From Candidatus Levyibacteriota bacterium (GTDB taxonomy: Bacteria; Patescibacteriota; Microgenomatia; Levybacterales; UBA12049), in the NCBI GenBank assembly GCA_016204425.1, contig JACQKR010000008.1, positions 1-20,404 on the forward strand: DNA of 20,404 nt, in the 5' to 3' direction. Within the stretch, counting starts at the first letter, position 1, and every line of letters begins with the position of its first letter. The position numbers and the translations under genes are program-made. Shown piece after piece: positions 1 to 6,524 of the stretch. The notes beneath the pieces are model-generated. The model did not search any database. It saw only the letters and a list, made by a program, of their open reading frames with translations, and was not told the origin of the DNA.

Positions 1-536
1 GCTTTTCACCTTTCCCTCACGGTACTCGTTCACTATCGGTAGGTTCTGATATTTAGCCTTGGATCGTGGTCGACCCAGATTCCCACAGAGTTTAAATCGT
101 GCTCCATGGTACTTAGGAACAAACTATCGGTGTCATACATTTCGCATACGAGACTATCACTCCCTTTGGTGTGTTATTCCGAACACTTCTGCTACATATG
201 ACACATCGAATATCGTCTGCCCTGCAACACCACAATAAATTGTGGTTTAGGCTCATCCGCTTTCGCTCGCCGCTACTTACGGAATCTCGTAATGATTTAT
301 TTTCCTGGCGTTACTAAGATGTTTCAGTTCACGCCGTACCCTACACAACCGCTATTATTCCGATAAATCGAAATTGTTTACGGTTGGCTCCCTGCCAAAG
401 GCAGGGGGGTTGCCCCATTCGGAAACCGCCGGATCAAAAGTTCGTGGCACTTCCCCGACGAGTATCGCCGCCGTGTGCGTCCTTCCTCGGTCAAAACCTC
501 CTAGGCATCCATTGTCAGCATTATGAGTAGATATTC
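1..536 (-). rRNA. rrl: 23S ribosomal RNA, 5' part (gene runs off the window)
   Basis: Read on the minus strand this is the 5' domain of 23S rRNA. The conserved segment AATGGATGCC lies 22-23 nt from the expected 5' end, followed by the GGAAGGACGCAC-type segment, a stretch containing GGCGAGCGAAAGCGG, and the ACCGATAGTGAACGAGTACC segment near the window edge. By analogy with E. coli about the first 500 nt of the molecule are present. The exact 5' end is estimated from spacing to GGATGCC and may be off by several bases. A 7-bp hairpin (CCCCGAT-TAG-ATCGGGG, 538-554) sits just outside this end and may mark the mature terminus. Confidence 0.95.
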
Positions 537-782
537 ACCCCGATTAGATCGGGGTTAAAAAATTCTTCTCTTCACTTGTCAAAGAGCCAATTGTATCCAC
601 AATTCGCGATGCAGACCCCTCCGAAGCTCCGATCTTATCGGAGCGAAGGGGGGTCAAGGATTCTTTGCGAATGCAAAGAACACTCTTGTCGCTCAAATTG
701 TTAAATAATTATTATGATCTGGAGTAAACCCCCTCTAAACTAGGGGGCTTGCTTCAAACCACAACCCTTTATATATAGTTGG
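537..782 (-). other. Transcribed spacer upstream of 23S with hairpins
   Basis: There is no gene here; the stretch is the precursor leader of 23S. Hairpins visible directly are: 614-655, an 8-bp stem closed by a 3-nt loop (CTCCGAT/ATCGGAG core), then a 3x3 internal loop and about 6 more pairs; 661-680, a perfect 8-bp stem TTCTTTGC-GAAT-GCAAAGAA; and 729-747, CCCCCT paired to AGGGGG. They are probably RNA processing signals or inserted palindromic elements. No sequence here resembles 16S or 5S rRNA. Confidence 0.6.
695..708 (-). promoter_or_regulatory. boxA-like antitermination element
   Basis: The minus strand reads TATTTAACAATTT, close to the boxA and following bases of E. coli rRNA leaders (CTTTAACAATTT). 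The position inside an rRNA leader fits a NusB/S10-type antitermination site. Assignment is by similarity only. A second candidate, GTTCTTTGC, lies just downstream within the hairpin at 661-680. Confidence 0.35.
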
Positions 783-946
783 TTTTGAAACGTCTGACGT
801 TTCAAAAAGTAAAGACTAAATATATTTACAGTGTGCGCCACGTCAAACGTGGTTAGTCGCGTCTGACGCGATCGAACGCGATCACCTTGCAAACTCGTCT
901 GCGTGCGCAGCCGCGTCGTACGCGGGTGCGCCCGCGTTTGACGCGG
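783..946. repeat. Array of hairpins with a shared CGT-NNN-ACG core
   Basis: Five perfect hairpins with a 3-nt loop follow one another, all built as xxxCGT-NNN-ACGxxx. The 783-807 copy has an 11-bp stem and loop CTG. The others have 6-bp stems: 838-852 (loop CAA), 857-871 (loop CTG), 911-925 (loop CGT) and 932-946 (loop TTG). A sixth, different hairpin (CTGCG-TG-CGCAG) lies at 899-910. The outer stem bases differ between copies but always pair, so the structure and the core are kept while the flank varies. The last copy touches the 3' end of the tRNA-Ala gene. Function is unknown; tRNA/23S precursor processing or a small palindromic element family are possible. Confidence 0.75.
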
Positions 947-1019
947 TGGACTCGAGGAGATTCGAACTCCCGACCTTCGCTGTGCAAAAGCGACGCTCTA
1001 CCAACTAAGCTACGAGCCC
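947..1019 (-). tRNA. tRNA-Ala (anticodon UGC)
   Basis: A complete 73-nt cloverleaf is readable on the minus strand. The acceptor stem GGGCTCG pairs with CGAGTCC (one G-U), the D arm is GCTTAGTTGGTAGAGC, the anticodon stem TCGCT/AGCGA encloses loop TTTGCAC (anticodon TGC), the T arm is GGGAG-TTCGAAT-CTCCT, and the discriminator is A. CCA is not encoded, since the next bases are CCG. Its place just upstream of 23S is the classical spacer position for tRNA-Ala. Confidence 0.95.
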
Positions 1020-1028
1020 GCATTTCTG

Positions 1029-1060
1029 CGCCTTGCTCCGCCGTAGCTTTAGCGAAGGCG
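1029..1060. repeat. Palindromic element inside the broken tRNA
   Basis: CGCCTT (1029-1034) pairs with AAGGCG (1055-1060), and the interior contains GCCGTAGCTTTAGCG, a further partial palindrome. The same motif type, GCTAAAGCT followed by AGCG, recurs in the csoR leader (13491-13506). The element begins just after the point where the second tRNA loses its homology, so it may have caused the truncation. Confidence 0.6.
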
Positions 1061-1062
1061 AG

Positions 1063-1085
1063 TCTACCAACTAAGCTACCGGCCC
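1063..1085 (-). pseudogene. 5' remnant of a second tRNA, probably tRNA-Ile
   Basis: On the minus strand, GGGCCGG followed by TAGCTTAGTTGGTAGA is a normal tRNA 5' acceptor strand plus D arm. It shares 17 nt exactly with the tRNA-Ala copy 65 bp away. The sequence then changes to the palindromic element at 1029-1060. No anticodon arm, T arm or 3' acceptor strand (CCGGCCC) follows. A GGGCC start and the position ahead of tRNA-Ala suggest the tRNA-Ile of a standard Ile-Ala spacer; the identity is inferred because the anticodon is lost. It should not give a functional tRNA. Confidence 0.7.
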
Positions 1086-1330
1086 GCTTTTAGCGAGGCT
1101 CGCCCATAGGGCGGCCCATTTATACTACTGCAGTCGTAAGTTACTAGCGTATTGCACATGACTAATCCCTAATGACCAACAGCTTGCAAATGTAACCTGC
1201 AGCAAAGGTGTTAATTGTTAAACAAACCGGAAAAACCGTTTTCGAAGACAAAATAGCCGTGACGTAGGCTAAAGAGTTATGCGTTTGAAATAAGTATCAT
1301 AAAAACGTGTTGCTTCGGTTTGTACCAGCT
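1086..1330 (-). other. Leader between rRNA promoter and tRNA remnant
   Basis: There is no gene and no 16S-like sequence here. Small hairpins occur near the tRNA remnant (CGCT-AAA-AGCG at 1087-1097 and CGCCC-ATA-GGGCG nearby). A TATAAA-like hexamer lies around 1120-1125 on the minus strand, but its -35 is weak. The rest appears unstructured to the eye. Confidence 0.5.
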
Positions 1331-1359
1331 ATCTTATCAAAGGGGCCTAGCCTTGTCAA
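1331..1359 (-). promoter_or_regulatory. Promoter for the tRNA/23S transcript
   Basis: The minus strand has a consensus TTGACA (1359-1354), a 17-nt spacer and TAAGAT (1336-1331), predicting transcription from about position 1324 toward the tRNA remnant, tRNA-Ala and 23S. It lies immediately downstream of the 243-aa gene, which reads in the same direction. This is one of the best sigma70-type promoters in the window, as expected for stable RNA. Confidence 0.75.
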
Positions 1360-1390
1360 TAGGTCGTTTTAGGCTATAAAGAAAAGTATG

Positions 1391-2122
1391 TTATGACTGA
1401 GTATCTTCTTCTGTTGCCTTGCTTTGCCTATAGATAAATTTCCCTCGAATCTGCTGTAGTCTTTCGCCCTCAGGAATGGCCATAGGTGCACCTTCATGTA
1501 AAGGAAAAGAATAAGGAAAAAAATGATCCTTTATCTCTTTAAATGGTCCCCAATCTAATGGATAAAACTTATTAAATTCAAGTCTCCCTTCACCCATCTC
1601 ATCCCTATCAGGCACTCCTTCAAAAGTAAAACCAGGGAAGAAAATGAGAAGGCGCAACCCTTGGACAAATTCCTGCATAGCTGGAGTGAATTGCGCGATA
1701 AGATTATCACTTGTTCGTAATCCTCTCCTTGCTAACTCATCAAGCATACCGCTATGAGATCCCAAAAGCAGCGGATACTCTGCTGGCCACATTTTAGCTG
1801 CTTCCTCCCATGTCTTCGTAAGTCGTTCTTCACTATAGTCTTTCTCTGTTATTATCAAACCTTTTTCATGATCAAATGGTGTAAAAACAAGGTTACTACT
1901 ATAATACATGTCAGGTGCTTCAGTAAGAAAAGTTATCGGAATAGGTGACAAGTCTAGCATGCTGGCAGCAGGACTTAACTCAATTGAGGATTGTGAGAGT
2001 TGCACTCCTACACCTGGTACTTGCCATTGCACAAGTCTGTGTGGGGCAAAGAGTGCAAAATCCTGATTTAAATGGACAAGCTCTGGTGTTGGCTTTCCTT
2101 GTTCTGGAGGTTGAGGTTCCAT
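1391..2122 (-). CDS. Hypothetical protein, 243 aa
   Basis: I do not recognise a family. The product is soluble-looking, with no signal peptide or clear membrane segment, an acidic/polar start (MEPQPPEQGKP) and many aromatic residues and prolines, as in LLIFFPGFTFEG around residues 158-169. It begins 3 nt after the trxB stop with no separate promoter or clear ribosome binding site, so it is probably translated from the trxB transcript. It ends about 30 nt before the -35 of the rRNA promoter. Association with the redox block is positional only. Confidence 0.7.
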   Translation of the reverse strand: MEPQPPEQGKPTPELVHLNQDFALFAPHRLVQWQVPGVGVQLSQSSIELSPAASMLDLSPIPITFLTEAPDMYYSSNLVFTPFDHEKGLIITEKDYSEERLTKTWEEAAKMWPAEYPLLLGSHSGMLDELARRGLRTSDNLIAQFTPAMQEFVQGLRLLIFFPGFTFEGVPDRDEMGEGRLEFNKFYPLDWGPFKEIKDHFFPYSFPLHEGAPMAIPEGERLQQIRGKFIYRQSKATEEDTQS

Positions 2123-2125
2123 AAT

Positions 2126-3082
2126 CTATTTTGCTTGTTTTGCGAGCCAGCGCTCTGCTTCCAATGCTGCGGCTGAACCAAATCCTGCGGCAGTTACTGC
2201 CTGGCGGTACGCCCGATCATGCACATCTCCTGCAACAAACACGCCTTCGACATTTGTATGATAATGATTCGCCACTTTCACGTAGCCTTGCTCATCAAGA
2301 TCGATTCCCTCAAACACTTTCGTGTTTGGGATATGTCCAATCGCCACAAAGACGCCGTCAACCGGCATTTCTGTCACCTCACCTGATGGAATATTCTTTA
2401 TTTTTACTTTCTCAACCTTCATCTCCCCTTGTACTTCAGTTATTTCACTATTAAATAAAATCTTGATGTTCGGTGTCTCTTTTACCCTGTCCTGCATGAT
2501 TTGACTTGCACGGAAGGAATCCCGACGGTGAATAAGGGTGACCTGCGTTGCAACACGGGAAAGAACGAGGGATTCTTCCATCGCGCTATCCCCACCCCCT
2601 ACAACGATGACAACTTTTTTCCGGAAAAAAGCTGCATCACAAGTTGCACAACTTGAAACGCCACGGCCGATTTTCTCCTTTTCTCCCGGAACATTAAGCC
2701 ACCTGGCATCTGCTCCACTGGCAATAATGACGGATTTTGCTTGATATTCCTTCTCGCCAGCCCATATCTTAAATGGTTGTTTGGCCTGCCCGCCATTGGC
2801 TTCGCCGTCAGGCGATGGCAGGCGGGTAAAATCCCCTTTTGTGAATGCACTATCAAGGATCTCTGCTCCGTGATGCTCCGCTTGTTTGCGCATATTCATC
2901 ATCAGGTCAGGGCCCTGGATTCCTTCAGGAAATCCTGGATAATTCTCAACAAGTGAGGTAAGCATGAGCTGCCCACCCCATCGATCTCCCGCAATGACTA
3001 GGGTTTTTAAGTTTGCGCGGGTCGTGTAGATAGCTGCTGTGAGGCCTGCCGGACCGGATCCAATGATGACAACATCGTACAT
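2126..3082 (-). CDS. trxB: Thioredoxin reductase (NADPH, FAD)
   Basis: This enzyme reduces thioredoxin with NADPH through FAD in the cytoplasm. An FAD-binding GSGPAG motif is at residues 8-13, the redox-active CATC at Cys145/Cys148, the NADPH-binding GGGDSA at 162-167, and the C-terminal FAD motif FVAGDVHDR near residue 285. Length (318 aa) is near the bacterial norm, but residues 86-99 are an extra loop encoded by a 42-bp palindrome (2785-2826) inserted in frame between two strands of the FAD domain. trxA lies upstream on the same strand, separated by 106 bp of repetitive sequence. Family assignment is secure. Confidence 0.97.
   Translation of the reverse strand: MYDVVIIGSGPAGLTAAIYTTRANLKTLVIAGDRWGGQLMLTSLVENYPGFPEGIQGPDLMMNMRKQAEHHGAEILDSAFTKGDFTRLPSPDGEANGGQAKQPFKIWAGEKEYQAKSVIIASGADARWLNVPGEKEKIGRGVSSCATCDAAFFRKKVVIVVGGGDSAMEESLVLSRVATQVTLIHRRDSFRASQIMQDRVKETPNIKILFNSEITEVQGEMKVEKVKIKNIPSGEVTEMPVDGVFVAIGHIPNTKVFEGIDLDEQGYVKVANHYHTNVEGVFVAGDVHDRAYRQAVTAAGFGSAAALEAERWLAKQAK
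2785..2826. repeat. Palindromic element inserted in frame in trxB
   Basis: CCTGCCCGCCAT (2785-2796) faces ATGGCAGGCGGG (2815-2826): ten Watson-Crick pairs, one G-T and one mismatch, with an inner CGCC/GGCG mini-hairpin. It is 42 bp, so it adds 14 codons without a frameshift. The encoded residues are rich in Gly, Ser, Pro and Asp (RLPSPDGEANGGQ), as expected for a tolerated surface loop. Confidence 0.7.
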
Positions 3083-3188
3083 AGTAAAAAAGTCAAAAGT
3101 GAGAAGTCAAAACTCAAAAATACAAGATAAAATTCAAAACTTTTTACTATTGCATTGCAATTTTGACTTTTGCCTTTTGACCTTTGAC
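3083..3188. repeat. trxA-trxB intergenic repeats and inverted repeats
   Basis: The strand carries AAGTCAAAAG-type units near the trxB side and complementary TTTTGACTTTTG/TTTTGACC/TTTGACTT units near the trxA side. An additional inverted pair is TAGTAAAAAAGT and ACTTTTTACTA. A trxA-trxB transcript could fold these into a long imperfect stem ending in a run of U just before the trxB start codon. It could act as a terminator or start-site mask; this is inference. Confidence 0.5.
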
Positions 3189-3515
3189 TTATGAAGAAAG
3201 CACTTCATCAATTGCTCTTTTGTAACTTTCTTTTCCCTGTGCGCCAACAATACTTTTTACCGGCTTACCGCCTTTGAATACGAGAATCGTCGGGATACTC
3301 ATAACACCGAAATTTCCTGCAGTCTGCGGATTATCATCAACGTTCATCTTTCCTACCTTCACCTTTCCTGCATAATCTGTAGCAAGATCCTCAATAATTG
3401 GCGTCACGATACGGCATGGCGCACACCACGGTGCCCAGAAGTCGATAACAACCGGCAAATCGCTTTTCAGGACATCTGCATCGAATGATGAATCGGTAAA
3501 GGTTACGTCTGCCAT
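3189..3515 (-). CDS. trxA: Thioredoxin
   Basis: Small cytoplasmic dithiol oxidoreductase, 108 aa, the usual length. The active site WCAPC has Cys31 and Cys34, the cis-proline is Pro75 in MSIPT, and the C-terminal GxxxK..Y fold is intact. It is the presumed substrate of the neighbouring TrxB and could feed electrons to repair or reductase systems. It has its own promoter, with only a few bases between predicted transcription start and ATG and no Shine-Dalgarno sequence, so near-leaderless initiation is likely. Confidence 0.97.
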   Translation of the reverse strand: MADVTFTDSSFDADVLKSDLPVVIDFWAPWCAPCRIVTPIIEDLATDYAGKVKVGKMNVDDNPQTAGNFGVMSIPTILVFKGGKPVKSIVGAQGKESYKRAIDEVLSS

Positions 3516-3524
3516 AAGAGATTT

Positions 3525-3554
3525 ATAGTAGCAGTTTCTGCTTCAAACTGTCAA
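3525..3554 (-). promoter_or_regulatory. trxA promoter, near-leaderless
   Basis: The minus strand has TTGACA (3554-3549), an 18-nt spacer and TACTAT (3530-3525). The predicted +1 (about 3518) is 3 nt before the trxA ATG. CAGTTT/AAACTG, an inverted 6-bp pair, lies in and beside the spacer and could be an operator. Confidence 0.65.
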
Positions 3555-3570
3555 GCTACTTACTAAAAAG

Positions 3571-4233
3571 TTACTGCTTTTTTGTCTTTTCTATGAGGTC
3601 TTTGTAGGTATCAAAACTGAGCACGCCGACATACTTTTCCTGATTGATGAAAAATGTCGGTGTTGAATTCACGCCAAGGGTAATGCCGTCATTCTGATCT
3701 GCCTGGATTTTTTGATCAAACGTATTTGATTCCATGGCTTCTTTAAATTTTGCCGTATCGAGCTTGAGTTTCTCGGCATATTTGAGAAATATCTCGCTTG
3801 AGTTGCCTTGCTCGCTCCATTCGGCTTGGTTTTCAAAAATCATATCATGCATTTCCCAAAACTTTTTCCCTCCGCCCACTGCTCCTGCCGCCTCAGCTGC
3901 CCGTGCCGCTTGCTTTGCATTTTTGTGCAGCTGGAGAGGAAAATGGCGAAAGACGAAACGAACATCGTTTTTGTATTGCTCAAGGACTTGCTTCAGTGCC
4001 GGGTGGGCAGCACCGCATGCCGGGCATTGAAAATCGGCAAATTCCACAATCGTTACCTTCGCACTTTTCGGGCCTGTTTCATGCGCATTACTTCGCATGA
4101 GCAGTTTTGCATCCGCTTTTTCGGAAACTTGCGGCTTTTGTGCTTGCGGATTACCCATGAGAAACGCAGCGCCTATGAGAAGCGCAACAGAAACGATTGC
4201 GATACCGGCAATAATTTTTACTTCTTGTGTCAT
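3571..4233 (-). CDS. Membrane-anchored DsbA-family thiol oxidoreductase
   Basis: Extracytoplasmic disulfide-forming or isomerising thioredoxin-fold protein. An N-terminal transmembrane anchor spans about residues 7-26, the domain starts near residue 58, the active site is FQCPACG (Cys70, Cys73), and the helical insert carries the FWEMHDMIF motif (125-133). The cis-proline is Pro192 in STPTFF. It overlaps the dsbB stop by 4 nt (ATGA), so the two are translationally coupled, and DsbB is its likely re-oxidant. The domain order is canonical and serves as an internal control for the permuted homologue at 15751-16551. Confidence 0.93.
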   Translation of the reverse strand: MTQEVKIIAGIAIVSVALLIGAAFLMGNPQAQKPQVSEKADAKLLMRSNAHETGPKSAKVTIVEFADFQCPACGAAHPALKQVLEQYKNDVRFVFRHFPLQLHKNAKQAARAAEAAGAVGGGKKFWEMHDMIFENQAEWSEQGNSSEIFLKYAEKLKLDTAKFKEAMESNTFDQKIQADQNDGITLGVNSTPTFFINQEKYVGVLSFDTYKDLIEKTKKQ

Positions 4234-4658
4234 TTTGATGTCTTATTATAGCGCTTTAGAAGAAACATGCAAACAGTAATTACGCTAAAAGCAAAAAAGG
4301 ACATCAGCGGTATCGTCACAAATCCGAACCATTCGATGAGCCTTACCGTGCAGGATATTCCCTGCGTACAAGGGGCAACGCTTTCTGGAAGAATATTGTA
4401 ATAGAGCAAGTTATGGTAGAGTGCAATCACCCATCCGGTGATGCTGAGAGGCAAGACATATTGGTAGACTTTTTTATCTTTCCGCAAGATGCCAACAGCA
4501 AGAATCGCAACAAGCGGGTACATCGCAATTCGTTGATACCAGCAAAGCACACAAGGAGGCAGCTTCATCACCTCGCTGAAAAAAAGACTGCCGAGTGTGG
4601 CAAGCAGCGATTCAATCCAGGCAATATACAAAATATATTTTTGGACGAAGTCTTTCAT
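4230..4658 (-). CDS. DsbB/BdbC-type disulfide bond formation protein
   Basis: Four-helix inner-membrane protein that passes electrons from DsbA to quinone. At 142 aa it has the short BdbC-like length. Both redox pairs are present: CVLCWYQR (Cys36, Cys39) after the first helix and Cys97/Cys103 (PCTQGISC) in the second external loop. Helices lie roughly at 9-28, 43-60, 66-88 and 110-134. The ATG directly follows the stop of the 528-aa gene and its end overlaps dsbA, so all three form one transcript. Confidence 0.93.
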   Translation of the reverse strand: MKDFVQKYILYIAWIESLLATLGSLFFSEVMKLPPCVLCWYQRIAMYPLVAILAVGILRKDKKVYQYVLPLSITGWVIALYHNLLYYNILPESVAPCTQGISCTVRLIEWFGFVTIPLMSFFAFSVITVCMFLLKRYNKTSK

Positions 4659-6245
4659 TTATTCTAAATCTTCCCGCTTTGAATGCAGGAAAAGGAACCA
4701 CTGCTCAAAAAATGCAAAGATGACTTTAAACGGTGTTTCGATAATAAAGTCAAAAATGAAAAGCAGTATATTAATCTGTGAAATGCCATGCGTCAATTGA
4801 CGGCCGACCCGAATAACCGGCATGAAAAGAAAATCCACAAATGGTGTGACAAGTCCCGTCCGGTCGCCTACCCGGTACAGATTGGCCATCAAACTAATTC
4901 TGTAGGAGAGAAATGAAACGATCGTTAAGAAGAAAATAAAAATTCCCTGGCTCACCGGATTAAAATGCAAGAGACGTAACACATAAATAATGCTGCCAAA
5001 TGACGTTAAGAAAGCAAACAGCCACAAAATAGTGAAAATTGAGGCAATCGGTTTTTGCTTCTCAGGCTTTTGCTGTATCTCAAGCGGATTCCCAAGCTGC
5101 GGGTGCTCCTCAAAAAGTATTTGTTTTATATAACCTAAGACCCGCTCAGAATTGCCTTTATCCGGTGTTTTGATAAATAGACTCACCACAACCATGATTA
5201 ACGGCGGAAATGACGTATTCAAAATAATCGAAGGCCAGAGAATCTGCCCATACACGATCCGCTCATACGTCCCCTCAATGGCAAACGCGAAAATTACCTT
5301 GGTAAACAGAATAAAAAGAACGCTTCTGACAATCGCCCGTCGTACTTTGGAGCGGATACTGTCATACCGCGTCTGACACGCATCATAGACAACCGATGCG
5401 AACGCTTCGTTATTTTTTATCAGCTCCCTACTCTTCCCCTGGTGCTCGCGCATAATATCCTCAAGAATGAAGAAGGCTGCGGTACGTTTCTTGACATACG
5501 TATAGATTTTTTCCTTGCGAACATATTTTAGCTGCCGAACAATTTCCTTATATCCGTCAAGAAACTCTGTTGCGACCTCTTCTGCGTTTTCTTGCGTGAG
5601 ACGGCCAAAATAGAGCTTGAACAGGTGGTAGCGTAAAAATGCGATATCATCCCGAGAAAAAGAGCGGCGAACGGCAATATAGACCTGGGCGTTTTTCGTT
5701 TCTTCGGTATCATCAGTGATCATTACGTGTTCTTTCAGAATTTGATACATGAAATTATTCATTGCTTCTTTTTCTTTATTTGGATTAAGTACGTGCTCAA
5801 TGTCAGAGGACATCAAATGATAAATCCATTCATTAATGACATTGTCGGGGAGCTTGTGTTGCTTGAGAATACTCAAGCGAAGATTGAGGAACAGATCAAT
5901 TGACTCTTCGACTTTTCGGGTGATTGACTCAGGAACCGCATTGTCTGGCAGATACCGGGCCCAGACAAGTTCCCGAACAAGCGGTTCAGCGCTATTTTGT
6001 GCATTCCCTCCGAGCAACAGCCGCCTCTTGAGGATACGCTCGATAGCAGCACGCAGAACCACTTCTTCTTCCCGATACTCCATCGCATTTCGCAGCTTCT
6101 CATACCACGTTGCGACTTTTGAAACGACGGGGTTTACTTTTATTTTCTTTTCGTGGTTTTGGATATCTTGTTTCTCAAAAGATGTGATGACAACATCGGC
6201 AAGCGGAGAAAGCGCGTGTGAGTCACTTGATTCTGGTAGATCCAT
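4659..6245 (-). CDS. Unknown membrane protein, 528 aa, in operon with dsbBA
   Basis: I do not recognise a family. Residues 1-300 are polar, charged and mostly helical, presumably cytosolic. Hydrophobic segments follow at about 305-322, 338-358, 402-423 and 433-455, with a further amphipathic or re-entrant stretch at 490-520. There is no obvious catalytic motif and no signal peptide. The stop codon abuts the dsbB ATG without a gap, implying translational coupling and perhaps a shared envelope role. The start at 6245 is supported by a -10 box 11 nt upstream. Confidence 0.85.
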   Translation of the reverse strand: MDLPESSDSHALSPLADVVITSFEKQDIQNHEKKIKVNPVVSKVATWYEKLRNAMEYREEEVVLRAAIERILKRRLLLGGNAQNSAEPLVRELVWARYLPDNAVPESITRKVEESIDLFLNLRLSILKQHKLPDNVINEWIYHLMSSDIEHVLNPNKEKEAMNNFMYQILKEHVMITDDTEETKNAQVYIAVRRSFSRDDIAFLRYHLFKLYFGRLTQENAEEVATEFLDGYKEIVRQLKYVRKEKIYTYVKKRTAAFFILEDIMREHQGKSRELIKNNEAFASVVYDACQTRYDSIRSKVRRAIVRSVLFILFTKVIFAFAIEGTYERIVYGQILWPSIILNTSFPPLIMVVVSLFIKTPDKGNSERVLGYIKQILFEEHPQLGNPLEIQQKPEKQKPIASIFTILWLFAFLTSFGSIIYVLRLLHFNPVSQGIFIFFLTIVSFLSYRISLMANLYRVGDRTGLVTPFVDFLFMPVIRVGRQLTHGISQINILLFIFDFIIETPFKVIFAFFEQWFLFLHSKREDLE

Positions 6246-6256
6246 ACGTTGTCTGT

Positions 6257-6262
6257 ATTATA
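6257..6262 (-). promoter_or_regulatory. -10 box of the 528-aa/dsbB/dsbA operon
   Basis: A perfect TATAAT on the minus strand predicts +1 about 5 nt before the ATG at 6245. No good -35 is seen at 16-18 nt, so the site is weaker evidence than the others. Confidence 0.45.
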
Positions 6263-6298
6263 TAGTATAGCTCTATTGTCGCGCTAGGCTTGCGGTTG

Positions 6299-6523
6299 TT
6301 AGGAGGATTTCGCTACTTCTGCTTGATACCCTGTTTCTTTTATTTGCGTAATGATCTGTTCAATCTTCACCTCTTCCTCGAATTCAACCTCGCATTCTTG
6401 CTTTGCGTAACTTGTTTTTGCGCTCTTGACACCTTTGACAAGATCTTCCAAATCGCCATCAATATTCATTGCACAGCTGGCGCAGTGCATACCGGTTATT
6501 TTTAATACAGCTTTTTTCGCCAT
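6299..6523 (-). CDS. CopZ-like heavy-metal-associated (HMA) protein
   Basis: A 74-aa soluble single HMA domain. GMHCASC at residues 11-17 gives the Cu(I)-binding Cys14 and Cys17, followed by the beta-alpha-beta-beta-alpha-beta pattern and the terminal TGYQAEV. It starts one base after the stop of the TauE/cupredoxin gene. In many bacteria HMA, TauE-like and cupredoxin domains occur in one polypeptide; here the HMA part is a separate gene. It is a likely copper chaperone handing Cu(I) to CopA or to its upstream partner. Confidence 0.93.
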   Translation of the reverse strand: MAKKAVLKITGMHCASCAMNIDGDLEDLVKGVKSAKTSYAKQECEVEFEEEVKIEQIITQIKETGYQAEVAKSS

Positions 6524-6524
6524 A

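Noticed and set aside
783..946. Hairpin array considered as a CRISPR array
   Set aside because: Units have irregular spacing, no constant 25-40 bp repeat and no cas genes nearby; only the hairpin core is shared.
1021..1062. Insert in the second tRNA considered as an intron
   Set aside because: It begins after the D arm rather than in the anticodon loop, is too short for a group I intron, and no 3' half of the tRNA follows.
887..1093. Plus-strand open frame of 68 codons across the tRNA region
   Set aside because: It lies antisense to tRNA-Ala and the hairpin array; its Arg/Pro-rich translation is an artefact of the GC-rich palindromes.
1086..1390. Possible 16S rRNA 3' end upstream of the tRNAs
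   Set aside because: No anti-Shine-Dalgarno CCTCC end or other conserved 16S segment is found on the minus strand.
3734..4279. Several overlapping plus-strand open frames opposite dsbA
   Set aside because: They are antisense shadows of a well-supported DsbA gene and show no family features or promoters.
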